Assembly: GCF_016401385.1 (NCBI RefSeq)
Contig: NZ_JAEACF010000001.1
Coordinates: 620,001 to 684,000 of the forward strand
DNA: 64,000 bases
Direction of reading: 5' to 3'
Origin: Fictibacillus halophilus
GTDB lineage: Bacteria > Bacillota > Bacilli > Bacillales > Fictibacillaceae
Part shown: one piece after another, positions 22,153-30,040 of the stretch
How positions within the stretch are numbered: the stretch's first letter is position 1
Layout: each line of letters opens with the position of its first letter
Notes under the pieces: generated by a model
Seen by the model: the letters and a program-made list of their open reading frames with translations, nothing else
Told to the model about the DNA's origin: nothing
Database searches by the model: none
Translations under genes and position numbers: made by a program

Positions 22153-24246
22153 ATGAACTACCGTGTAATCAAAGAAAACGACCTATTTTTTTTAACTGAT
22201 GACAAAGGTAATATTCCGAAAGAGAATGATTATGGACTAGGGCTATATACGAAAGACACCCGGTTTCTAAGCAAGTTCGATATTAAAATAAACGGTAAAG
22301 ATCCTATACTTCTTTCCTCATCAGCGGATGAGAATTATGAAGCTGAAATCCTGCTAACCAACCCTCACATGGAAGAGGACGGAAAACTCATTCTATGGAG
22401 AGAATCTGTTGAGATTGAAAGAAAGCGCTTAATTTATGATGGAGTTTTATATGAAACACTTAAACTGAAAAGCTATTATCCAAAGCCTGTAGATTTTGAA
22501 ATTAGTGTTCATGTTGATGCTGATTTTACAGACATGTTTATAATTCGCGGTTTTCAATATGGTGAGATTGGAAGAAGAACAGGCGAAAAAGTTACAGAGA
22601 ACTCGTTCGATTATTTTTACAAGGGTGCAGACGATGTTGAACGTGCGACAAGAGTACAATGGGATCGAGATGCAAAGTCGGTTGATAAAGACGGCTCTAT
22701 CGCATTTGATTTTCATTTGAATCACGGTGAGGTCGAAACGGTTACGTTTTCTGTAACTCCAGAAATAGACGGGAAATCAGGTACAGTTATAGATCCGGAG
22801 AAAGCGCTTCAACTGCTAAAGACTTCATACAAAGAATGGGAAAGAGATACAACAAAAGTTCAAACAGATTATAAGCCTCTTCAAAGACTTGTCGACAGAG
22901 GCATTATGGATCTTCGCGTATTGTTAACGGACATTGGACATGGAGCGTTCCCAGTAGCAGGATTACCTTGGTTTGGTGTTCCTTTCGGAAGAGACAGTTT
23001 GATCGCAGCGCTTCAGATGCTTGCTTTTAATCCTGAAATAGCAAAAGGTACTTTATTAACCATGGCTTCTCAACAAGGTACGAAAGTAGATCCTTGGCGT
23101 GATGAACAACCTGGCAAGATCATGCACGAGATCCGATACGGAGAACTAGCTTCTACAAATCAAGTTCCTTTTACGCCTTATTACGGAACGATTGATGCAA
23201 CACCTCTGTTTTTGGTTCTTTTATCTGAATACACAAAATGGACAGGTGACTTATCTCTAGTAGAGCAGCTGAAGTCGAATGTAGATGCAGCACTAAATTG
23301 GATCGACGAATATGGTGACCAGGATGGTGATGGATTTGTGGAATATCATCAAGAATCGAGTAAAGGAATCGCGAACCAAGGCTGGAAGGATTCTGGAGAT
23401 TCGATCGTCCATCGAAACGGAGATTATGCTGAAACACCAATAGCGCTATCTGAGGTTCAAGGTTATGTCTATCAAGCCAAAATCGGTATAGCGGCTATTT
23501 TTGAAGTGCAAGGAAAAGTGGAAGAAGCAAACAGACTTCGTCATGATGCAGAAAAGCTAAAGAAATTGTACGACGAGAAATTCTGGATGGAAGATCAAGA
23601 GTTTCACGCGATCGCGTTAGATAAGGATAAAAAACAGGTAGGGACATTAACGACCAATCCGGGGCATGTTCTTTTTGCAGAGATGTTGGACGGTCCTAAA
23701 GCAAGTAAGGTGATAGAAAAACTTGTTTCGCCTAGCTTTTTCTCCGGTTATGGTATTCGAACGATGGCAGAAGGAGAAGCGGGTTACAACCCGATGAGCT
23801 ATCACGATGGAAGCATATGGCCGCACGACAACAGTATGATCCTGCTTGGTATGAGTAAGGTCAATCATCAGAGTGATGCAAACACTGTGATTTCAGGATT
23901 GATTACTGCTGCTAGTCACTTTGAATATGACAGGCTGCCAGAGCTTTTCTGTGGATATGGTTCTAAAAAAGGTAAAGCAGTAAATTACCCGGTCGCATGT
24001 TCACCACAAGCTTGGGCTGCTGGAACACCATTAGTATTCATCCAAACGATTCTTGGATTATTTCCTGATAGTTTAAACAAAGTCATTCACCTGTCTCCTC
24101 AACTGTTGGAGGAGATGAATGAGCTTAAAGTAGATAAGATTAAGGTCGGAGAAGGACATCTTTCCGTTCACGTTCGACGTGAGGCTGAAGAAACAACAGT
24201 AGAGATTAAAGAGAATACAACAGGATATGAAGTAATCCAAAAATAG
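22153..24246 (+). CDS. Glycogen-debranching-type enzyme (amylo-alpha-1,6-glucosidase)
   Basis: A 697-residue glycoside hydrolase. The N-terminal beta-rich domain (YRVIKENDLFFLTDDKGNIP, YTKDTRFLSKFDI) fits the bacterial debranching N-terminal domain; from about residue 250 an (alpha/alpha)6 barrel follows with LPWFGVPFGRDSLIAALQM, the hallmark of this group, plus GWKDSGDSIVHRNG and YHDGSIWPHDNSMIL with likely acidic catalytic residues. It has no signal peptide, so it should trim alpha-1,6 branches or related linkages of imported oligosaccharides in the cytoplasm. It lies between the LacI gene and the ABC importer genes. The exact substrate is unproved; relatives also act on other glycosides. 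Confidence 0.88.
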   Translation: MNYRVIKENDLFFLTDDKGNIPKENDYGLGLYTKDTRFLSKFDIKINGKDPILLSSSADENYEAEILLTNPHMEEDGKLILWRESVEIERKRLIYDGVLYETLKLKSYYPKPVDFEISVHVDADFTDMFIIRGFQYGEIGRRTGEKVTENSFDYFYKGADDVERATRVQWDRDAKSVDKDGSIAFDFHLNHGEVETVTFSVTPEIDGKSGTVIDPEKALQLLKTSYKEWERDTTKVQTDYKPLQRLVDRGIMDLRVLLTDIGHGAFPVAGLPWFGVPFGRDSLIAALQMLAFNPEIAKGTLLTMASQQGTKVDPWRDEQPGKIMHEIRYGELASTNQVPFTPYYGTIDATPLFLVLLSEYTKWTGDLSLVEQLKSNVDAALNWIDEYGDQDGDGFVEYHQESSKGIANQGWKDSGDSIVHRNGDYAETPIALSEVQGYVYQAKIGIAAIFEVQGKVEEANRLRHDAEKLKKLYDEKFWMEDQEFHAIALDKDKKQVGTLTTNPGHVLFAEMLDGPKASKVIEKLVSPSFFSGYGIRTMAEGEAGYNPMSYHDGSIWPHDNSMILLGMSKVNHQSDANTVISGLITAASHFEYDRLPELFCGYGSKKGKAVNYPVACSPQAWAAGTPLVFIQTILGLFPDSLNKVIHLSPQLLEEMNELKVDKIKVGEGHLSVHVRREAEETTVEIKENTTGYEVIQK

Positions 24247-24287
24247 AGTGGTTCGTTCACCTTATGTAGAGAAGGGAGTTTTAGAAG

Positions 24288-25550
24288 ATGAGACATACAA
24301 AGTGGCTGTCTGCAATAGGTGTACCTTCGCTGCTTTTAGCAACGGTGTTATCTGGCTGTGGAAATGACAATGGAAAAGAAGAAACTCAATCAGGGAAAAC
24401 AGAGATTGTTCTGAGTGGTTGGGGTGGAAATCCGACTGAGAAGAAATTGTTAAACGAAGTTCTATCAGATTTTGAAAAAGAACATCCCCACATTGATGTG
24501 AAACTGAATACAATTAGTGATCAATACATGGATGTTTTGAAAACACGATTGATCGGTGGAACCGCAGCAGATGTATTCTATCTTGATGCTTTTGAAGCTC
24601 CTGCTCTCATTGAGACAGGCGCTGTTGAACCGCTAAATAAGTATGTGACAAAAGAGTTTGACCTTGCAGATTTTGAAAAACCGATGCTTGATGCTTTTAA
24701 AGAAGGTGAGAAGCTTTACGGTCTGCCAAAGGATTACTCAACACTCGCTCTTTTTTATAACAAGAAAATGTTTAAAGAAGCTGGAATAAAAGAACCTCCA
24801 AAGACATGGGAAGAGATGGAGGTCATCGCAAAAAAACTGACCGATCAAAAGAAACAAGTATACGGACTTGGAATGCTTCCACAGATTGAACGGATGTATT
24901 ATATGGCAGAATCTCAGGATGGACAGGTCATCACAGATGGTCGAGCCACTTTTGCTGACAATAAAGTTGTGGATGCTATCCAGCCAATTGTTGATATGCA
25001 TGTGAAAGATAAGACTGCAGCAACGCCTTCAGAAGTTGGCGCCGGGCAATCAGCTGGTGAGATGTTCGGTCGCGGCAATGCGGCTATGGTTATGGAAGGA
25101 AACTGGAACATACCATTTTTAGAAGATACGTTCCCAGAGCTTGATTATGGAACAGCTGAGTTACCGACAGTAAACGGTAAAAAAGGAACGATGTCTTTTG
25201 CAGTCGGATACGCGATGAATGCAGAATCAGAGCATAAGAAAGAGTCATGGGAACTGATTGAATATCTTACGGGCAAAGAAGGTATGAAGAAGTGGACGAG
25301 CAAAGGCTTTGCTCTTCCAACAAGAAAGTCTGTAGCTACTGAACTAGGTTTTGATCAAGATGAACTTCGCGGACCTCTTGTGAGCGGCGCAGAATATGCA
25401 ACGGTATGGCAGGATGGTCCAACACTGCCAATCGTAATGAACAATTTTAATAACCAATTCCTGAGTGCGTATTTAGGTGATCGACCTTTAAAAGAAGCAT
25501 TAAACGATGCAGAAAAACAGGCGAACAGAGAGATAAAAGTAACAGAATAA
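24288..25550 (+). CDS. Sugar ABC transporter substrate-binding lipoprotein
   Basis: A 420-residue lipoprotein. The signal peptide ends in the lipobox LSGC, with Cys24 as the lipid-modified residue. The body is a family-1 extracellular binding protein: EIVLSGWGGNPTEKKLLNEVLSDFEKEHPHIDVKLNTI, DVFYLDAFEAPALIETGAVEPL, YGLPKDYSTLALFYNKKMFKEAGI. It should capture an oligosaccharide outside the cell and hand it to the two permeases encoded next. Close spacing (41 bases after the debranching gene, then 25 bases to the permease) indicates one transcript. Confidence 0.92.
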   Translation: MRHTKWLSAIGVPSLLLATVLSGCGNDNGKEETQSGKTEIVLSGWGGNPTEKKLLNEVLSDFEKEHPHIDVKLNTISDQYMDVLKTRLIGGTAADVFYLDAFEAPALIETGAVEPLNKYVTKEFDLADFEKPMLDAFKEGEKLYGLPKDYSTLALFYNKKMFKEAGIKEPPKTWEEMEVIAKKLTDQKKQVYGLGMLPQIERMYYMAESQDGQVITDGRATFADNKVVDAIQPIVDMHVKDKTAATPSEVGAGQSAGEMFGRGNAAMVMEGNWNIPFLEDTFPELDYGTAELPTVNGKKGTMSFAVGYAMNAESEHKKESWELIEYLTGKEGMKKWTSKGFALPTRKSVATELGFDQDELRGPLVSGAEYATVWQDGPTLPIVMNNFNNQFLSAYLGDRPLKEALNDAEKQANREIKVTE

Positions 25551-25575
25551 TGACTTATGAATCGAGGTGAACCAA

Positions 25576-26472
25576 GTGAGGATGTTATCTAAAAAAGATC
25601 GAAGAGAAGCGGGGCAAGGCTATCTATTTCTTTTGCCAGCGCTACTCGTATTAGGAGTATTTGTGATCGCACCAATTCTATATGCTGTGTTCCTTTCCTT
25701 TCATAAGGTAGAACTGATCGGTGGTGCGACCTATGAGTTTAGAGGGCTCGATAACTTTATGAAAGTAACATTTGATGATCGAGCTATTATTGCACTCAAG
25801 AACACGGCGATCTATGTTGCGATCGTAGTGCCAACTCAGACATTTCTTGCTCTCGTATTAGCAGCATCATTAAATGCAGGGCTTAAAGGACAAAAGTTCT
25901 TTCGCATCGTATACTTCTTACCAACGTTAACTTCATCCGCTGTCTTAACACTTATTTTTATGTGGATGTATAACCAAAACGGATTGATTAACTATGTACT
26001 AAAGTTCTTAAATCTGCCAACGTATAACTGGATTGGTGATCCAGACGTTGCTCTTATCGCCATCATGATCATGAATATCTGGGCAACAGCACCGTTTTTC
26101 ATGGTTATCTATCTAGCAGCTCTTCAAGATATTCCAGACAGTCATTATGAAGCAGCTGAACTCGACGGAGCAGGTCCGATTCAAAAGTTTTGGCATATTA
26201 CGGTTCCAAACTTACGACCTGTAACATCTTTTGTGGTGATTATGGGTCTGATTGGTACATTCCAGCTTTTCGATCAATCTTATATTTTCTCTGGAGGCTC
26301 GGGCGGACCGAACAACTCCACTCTAACGGTCGTTCTCTTAATCTATCAATATGCATTTAAGACACTTGGAACGATGGGTTACGCTACAGCGATCGCTTTC
26401 ATGCTTGCCATCATCATTTTAGTGGCAACACTTTTACAGCGCAAATTTTCAAAAGAAGAATCACTATATTAA
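25576..26472 (+). CDS. Sugar ABC transporter permease (MalF type)
   Basis: A 298-residue membrane subunit with six helices and the EAA loop EAAELDGAGPIQKFWHITVPNLRP, which contacts the ATPase. Start taken as GTG 25576, five bases after GAGGTGA; GTG 25567 overlaps that ribosome binding site and ATG 25582 is further in. It pairs with the next permease to form the channel of a carbohydrate importer. Confidence 0.93.
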   Translation: MRMLSKKDRREAGQGYLFLLPALLVLGVFVIAPILYAVFLSFHKVELIGGATYEFRGLDNFMKVTFDDRAIIALKNTAIYVAIVVPTQTFLALVLAASLNAGLKGQKFFRIVYFLPTLTSSAVLTLIFMWMYNQNGLINYVLKFLNLPTYNWIGDPDVALIAIMIMNIWATAPFFMVIYLAALQDIPDSHYEAAELDGAGPIQKFWHITVPNLRPVTSFVVIMGLIGTFQLFDQSYIFSGGSGGPNNSTLTVVLLIYQYAFKTLGTMGYATAIAFMLAIIILVATLLQRKFSKEESLY

Positions 26473-26484
26473 GGAGGAGATACC

Positions 26485-27309
26485 ATGAAAAAACGTACGG
26501 CTGGAAGAAAAGCTTTGTATGTCATCCTTGTCGTTTACGCGATCATCACCGTCATTCCGTTTTTATGGGCACTGTCTTCTTCCTTTAAAACACTTGGTGA
26601 GATCGTAAGTGTGTCGATTAATTTTATTCCAAAAGACTTTACACTTGATAACTATAAGCAGATCTTTACGAGAGAGCCCCTATTCGGAAGATGGTTGTTT
26701 AATAGTTTGTTTATTGCAACTGTCGGAACTCTATTAAACTTATTGTTCAACTCCATGGCTGGATATGCACTGGCAAGATTAAGCTTCCCAGGGAAGAAGA
26801 GTATTTTCTTAATGATATTGGCTGTATTGATGATTCCTTTCCAAGTAACGCTCATTCCAAACTTCTTAATATTAAAAGAACTTGGCTGGCTCAACTCTTA
26901 TCAAGGGATGATCATACCAGGTGCGGTGAACGCGACATTCATTTTTATGATGAGACAGTTCTTTATCAATTTTCCGAAAGAAGTGGAAGAAGCAGCTGCG
27001 ATCGACGGGCTTGGACGGTTCGGTACATTTTTTCGTATCGTTTTACCTCTCGCAAAACCGGCACTTGCAGCTCAGACAATCTTCGTATTCATGGCGTTCT
27101 GGAACGATTTCATGAGACCTCTCATCATTTTGTCCGATCAAGACATGTTCACTCTGCCGCTAGGACTGAACTCGTTCAAAGGACAGTTTATCTCATTTTG
27201 GAACTATATCATGGCCGCATCGATGGTCTTTACGTTACCGATAATCGTCCTGTACGCGTTCTTCAACCGATATTTTGTAAAAGGAATCAAATTTACGGGG
27301 GATAAATAA
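26485..27309 (+). CDS. Sugar ABC transporter permease (MalG type)
   Basis: A 274-residue membrane subunit with six helices and the EAA loop EEAAAIDGLGRFGTFFRIVLPLAKPA. AAGGAGGAG precedes the ATG. Last gene of the operon, followed by a terminator, so the unit encodes no ATPase; a shared MsmX/UgpC-type ATPase encoded elsewhere, as known in Bacillus, is the likely energy source. Confidence 0.93.
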   Translation: MKKRTAGRKALYVILVVYAIITVIPFLWALSSSFKTLGEIVSVSINFIPKDFTLDNYKQIFTREPLFGRWLFNSLFIATVGTLLNLLFNSMAGYALARLSFPGKKSIFLMILAVLMIPFQVTLIPNFLILKELGWLNSYQGMIIPGAVNATFIFMMRQFFINFPKEVEEAAAIDGLGRFGTFFRIVLPLAKPALAAQTIFVFMAFWNDFMRPLIILSDQDMFTLPLGLNSFKGQFISFWNYIMAASMVFTLPIIVLYAFFNRYFVKGIKFTGDK

Positions 27310-27340
27310 TCCATCTTATTCTCTCAAAGTGTATAAACGG

Positions 27341-27374
27341 AATAAACCATTCTAGCTTATAGAATGGTTTATTC
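27341..27374 (+). terminator. Terminator of the sugar operon
   Basis: 13-bp perfect stem AATAAACCATTCT/AGAATGGTTTATT with a 7-base loop, then a short T-rich stretch. Confidence 0.8.
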
Positions 27375-27384
27375 ATTTTAAATA

Positions 27385-27412
27385 TGTTAACCAAAAAAAA
27401 TTTTAAGTTGAC
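27385..27412. promoter_or_regulatory. Candidate BirA (biotin repressor) operator
   Basis: TGTTAACC at 27385 and GTTGAC at 27407, an imperfect inverted repeat across an A/T-rich 14-base gap, close to the BirA pattern TTGTTAACC-N14/15-GGTTAACAA. The right half overlaps the -35 box of the bioY promoter. Confidence 0.6.
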
Positions 27413-27436
27413 GTAATTGTGAACCTTCGCTATTCT
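27408..27436 (+). promoter_or_regulatory. SigA-type promoter of bioY-bioB
   Basis: TTGACG (27408-27413), 17-base spacer, TATTCT (27431-27436), followed by GGAGG at 27461. Confidence 0.6.
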
Positions 27437-27468
27437 AAATCGTATATAGAACTTATTCTTGGAGGTTT

Positions 27469-28077
27469 ATGAAGATGACAGCACAAAGAAATGGTTTGAA
27501 AACAATTGATATTACGTTAGTTGGCATGTTTGTAGCTCTTATGGCGATAGGAGCAAACATTACGACCATGTTTCCGTTCATGGTGGTTGGAGGCGTGCCC
27601 ATTACGTTGCAGACCTTTTTCTGTATTCTAGCAGGAGCCTTGTTAGGAAGTAGATTAGGTGCTATTGCGATGAGTGTATACGTACTCGTCGGATTAATAG
27701 GAGCACCTGTCTTCGCGCAATTTAAAGGTGGCTTTGCAACAGTTATTAGCCCGACCTTCGGATTTTTATTATCGTACATTTTGGTAGCATATCTGACAGG
27801 TCTAATCATTGAAAAAAATGGTGGAAAAGCTTCTTACATTGTAGCAACCCTTGTAGGAACAGCGGTTAATTACATTGTAGGTACAAACTTGATGTTCATG
27901 GCTTATAAAATGTGGGCAGATGCACCAGAAGGTTTCACATACTCAATGGCATGGGCGTGGATGATGGTTCCACTACCTAAAGATATCATTCTAGCGATTT
28001 GTGCCGGTATGTTAGCTCCGAGAATTAATTTTGCACGTAAAAAGGCGATGTCTCAACGAACAAAACATGCGTCATAA
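27469..28077 (+). CDS. bioY: Biotin ECF transporter S component BioY
   Basis: A 202-residue membrane protein with six helices. ITLVGMFVALMAIGANIT, GGVPITLQTFFCILAGALLGSRLGAIAMSVYVLVGLIGAPVFA and the following FKGG are strongly conserved in BioY. It binds biotin in the membrane and works alone or with the shared EcfA/EcfT module. ATG 27469 is three bases from GGAGG, while ATG 27475 (MTAQRNG) is nine bases away and may be the real start. It is followed 15 bases later by bioB, and a BirA-like operator lies upstream, so the pair supplies biotin by uptake and by the last synthetic step. Confidence 0.93.
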   Translation: MKMTAQRNGLKTIDITLVGMFVALMAIGANITTMFPFMVVGGVPITLQTFFCILAGALLGSRLGAIAMSVYVLVGLIGAPVFAQFKGGFATVISPTFGFLLSYILVAYLTGLIIEKNGGKASYIVATLVGTAVNYIVGTNLMFMAYKMWADAPEGFTYSMAWAWMMVPLPKDIILAICAGMLAPRINFARKKAMSQRTKHAS

Positions 28078-28092
28078 AGGAGTGCAGTTAAG

Positions 28093-29079
28093 ATGATATG
28101 GAATGCTCTTGCTGAAAAAGTATTAAGTGGAGAAGAGATTTCAAATGAAGAGGCACTTGGTATCTTGAATTGTCCAGATGAAGATCTGCTATTGCTGCTG
28201 CACGGGGCTTATCAAATCAGAAAGCATTTCTATGGAAATCTTGTAAAACTCAATATGATTATGAATACCAAGTCAGGTGCATGTCCAGAAAACTGTGGGT
28301 ATTGCTCACAATCTATTGTTTCAACTGCACCCATTGAGACTTATCGAATGATGGATAGTGATGAGATGGTAAAAGGAGCTGAAGCAGCGTATAACTTGAA
28401 CGTTGGAACGTATTGTATCGTTGCGAGCGGTCGTGGACCTACAAACCGAGATGTCGATAAAGTTGTTGAAGCTGTCAAGAGAATCAAAGATACATATGGT
28501 TTAAAAGTATGTGCGTGCCTCGGCATCTTAAAACCAGAACAAGCAGAGCGGTTAAAAGAAGCGGGTGTCGATCGGTACAATCATAATCTCAACACTTCTG
28601 CTCGAAATCATAAAAATATTACAACGTCTCACTCATACGATGATCGAGTGAATACGGTAAATATCATTAAGGAAAGTGGAATTTCTCCTTGCTCAGGAGT
28701 TATCGTTGGCATGCGAGAGACAAAACAAGATGTTATTGATATGGCAAGAAGCCTTAACGTACTTGACGCCGATTCTATTCCAGTCAATTTCTTGCATGCC
28801 ATTGATGGCACACCGCTTGAAGGAACAGATGAGCTCGATCCTCGTTACTGTTTGAAGGTACTTGCATTATTTCGTTATATCAATCCTACTAAGGAGATTC
28901 GTATATCAGGTGGGCGCGAGGTGAACTTAAGAAGTCTACAGCCACTCGGTTTATACGCAGCGAACTCCATTTTCGTAGGAGACTACCTTACGACGAGAGG
29001 GCAAGAGTCAACTGCAGACCATAAGATGCTAGAAGATATGGGCTTTGAAATTGATCGTACTCCTGTTATGGCACCATAG
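28093..29079 (+). CDS. bioB: Biotin synthase BioB
   Basis: A 328-residue radical-SAM enzyme that inserts sulfur into dethiobiotin. The [4Fe-4S]/SAM motif is CPENCGYCSQ (C-x3-C-x2-C), followed by conserved YCIVASGRGP, HNLNTS and IRISGGREVNLR. No other biotin-synthesis gene is adjacent, so dethiobiotin must come from elsewhere in the genome or from outside. AAAGGAGTG lies upstream of the ATG. It is followed by a large terminator hairpin. Confidence 0.96.
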   Translation: MIWNALAEKVLSGEEISNEEALGILNCPDEDLLLLLHGAYQIRKHFYGNLVKLNMIMNTKSGACPENCGYCSQSIVSTAPIETYRMMDSDEMVKGAEAAYNLNVGTYCIVASGRGPTNRDVDKVVEAVKRIKDTYGLKVCACLGILKPEQAERLKEAGVDRYNHNLNTSARNHKNITTSHSYDDRVNTVNIIKESGISPCSGVIVGMRETKQDVIDMARSLNVLDADSIPVNFLHAIDGTPLEGTDELDPRYCLKVLALFRYINPTKEIRISGGREVNLRSLQPLGLYAANSIFVGDYLTTRGQESTADHKMLEDMGFEIDRTPVMAP

Positions 29080-29101
29080 TTTTTTGTTAAAGATTGAAAA
29101 G

Positions 29102-29162
29102 CCACTCGAAGCTTTGTACAATAGGGAGTATTCTATTGTACATAGTGGGAGTGGTTTTTTTT
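29102..29162 (+). terminator. bioB terminator that contains the mscS ribosome binding site
   Basis: Outer stem CCACTC/GAGTGG (29102-29107 with 29149-29154) and a 10-bp inner stem TGTACAATAG/CTATTGTACA (29115-29124 with 29133-29142), then eight T residues. The right outer arm GGGAGTGG is also the only Shine-Dalgarno for the TTG start of the next gene. Confidence 0.8.
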
Positions 29163-30006
29163 GGAAAAATGGCAAAGATGGATGGAGAAAGTAAACTGGG
29201 CAGAGCTCATGCTATCGGCTGGTCTATGGGCGGCTAAGTTTTTATTAATCATCGTCATGTTCTTGGTTATCCGTTCTATCGGTAGAAGGGTGATCAACCG
29301 AATGTTTGATAAAGCGGCAACACATAGAAAGATGTCATCAGGAAGAATTATTACGCTACAAAAGCTTGTGGTCAACCTATTTTCATACGTTTTAATCTTT
29401 GTTTTTGCTGGTATCTTGTTTAAACAATTTGGACTTGAAATTGGTACACTTATTGCTGGTGCAGGGGTAGTCGGATTAGCCATAGGTTTTGGAGCGCAGG
29501 GACTCGTAAGTGATGTTGTAACGGGATTCTTCATCCTGCTAGAAAAACAGATGGAAGTTGGAGACTATGTAACGATTGGCGGTGTAGATGGAATTGTAGA
29601 AGAAGTGGGTTTAAGAACAACTCACATACGCGCGTTTGATGGCACACTTAATTATATGCCGAACCGTGAGATCAGTACGATTGCGAACCATACACGTGGT
29701 AATATGCGTGCGCTCGTTGATATTGGGATCGCATATGAAGAAAATATAGATAAGGCTCTCGTAGTACTTCAAGATGCTTGTGATAAGGTTAAAGAAAATA
29801 ACCCGAGTATTATGGAAGGGCCGAACGTGTTAGGTGTTCATATGCTAGGATCTTCCGACGTTGTTATTCGTATTATTTCTAAGACGATAAACGGAGAACA
29901 ATGGGCGGTAGAAAGAGAATTGCGTAAAGCACTAAAAGAAGCTTTAGACGCAAACGGCATCGAGATTCCATATCCTCATCAAGTAAACGTAGAAAAAGGA
30001 GCATAA
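29161..30006 (+). CDS. MscS-family mechanosensitive ion channel
   Basis: A 281-residue channel protein with three N-terminal membrane segments; the pore helix is GTLIAGAGVVGLAIGFGAQGLVSDVVTGFFIL, and the cytoplasmic beta domain follows (VGDYVTIGGVDGIVEEVGLRTTHIR, YMPNREISTIANHTRG). It opens under membrane tension to release solutes on osmotic down-shock, as MscS/YkuT do. The start is TTG 29161, six bases after GGGAGTGG, which lies inside the preceding terminator; the next in-frame ATG (29182) has no ribosome binding site. Expression may depend on read-through or an unseen promoter. Confidence 0.9.
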   Translation: MEKWQRWMEKVNWAELMLSAGLWAAKFLLIIVMFLVIRSIGRRVINRMFDKAATHRKMSSGRIITLQKLVVNLFSYVLIFVFAGILFKQFGLEIGTLIAGAGVVGLAIGFGAQGLVSDVVTGFFILLEKQMEVGDYVTIGGVDGIVEEVGLRTTHIRAFDGTLNYMPNREISTIANHTRGNMRALVDIGIAYEENIDKALVVLQDACDKVKENNPSIMEGPNVLGVHMLGSSDVVIRIISKTINGEQWAVERELRKALKEALDANGIEIPYPHQVNVEKGA

Positions 30007-30007
30007 G

Positions 30008-30040
30008 AAAAGCCGGGAAAGTGCTTCCCGGCTTTTTCTT
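30008..30040. terminator. Terminator between mscS-like and antiporter genes
   Basis: 9-bp stem AAGCCGGGA/TCCCGGCTT followed by TTTCTTT; A-rich on the left, so it can serve both converging genes. Confidence 0.85.
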
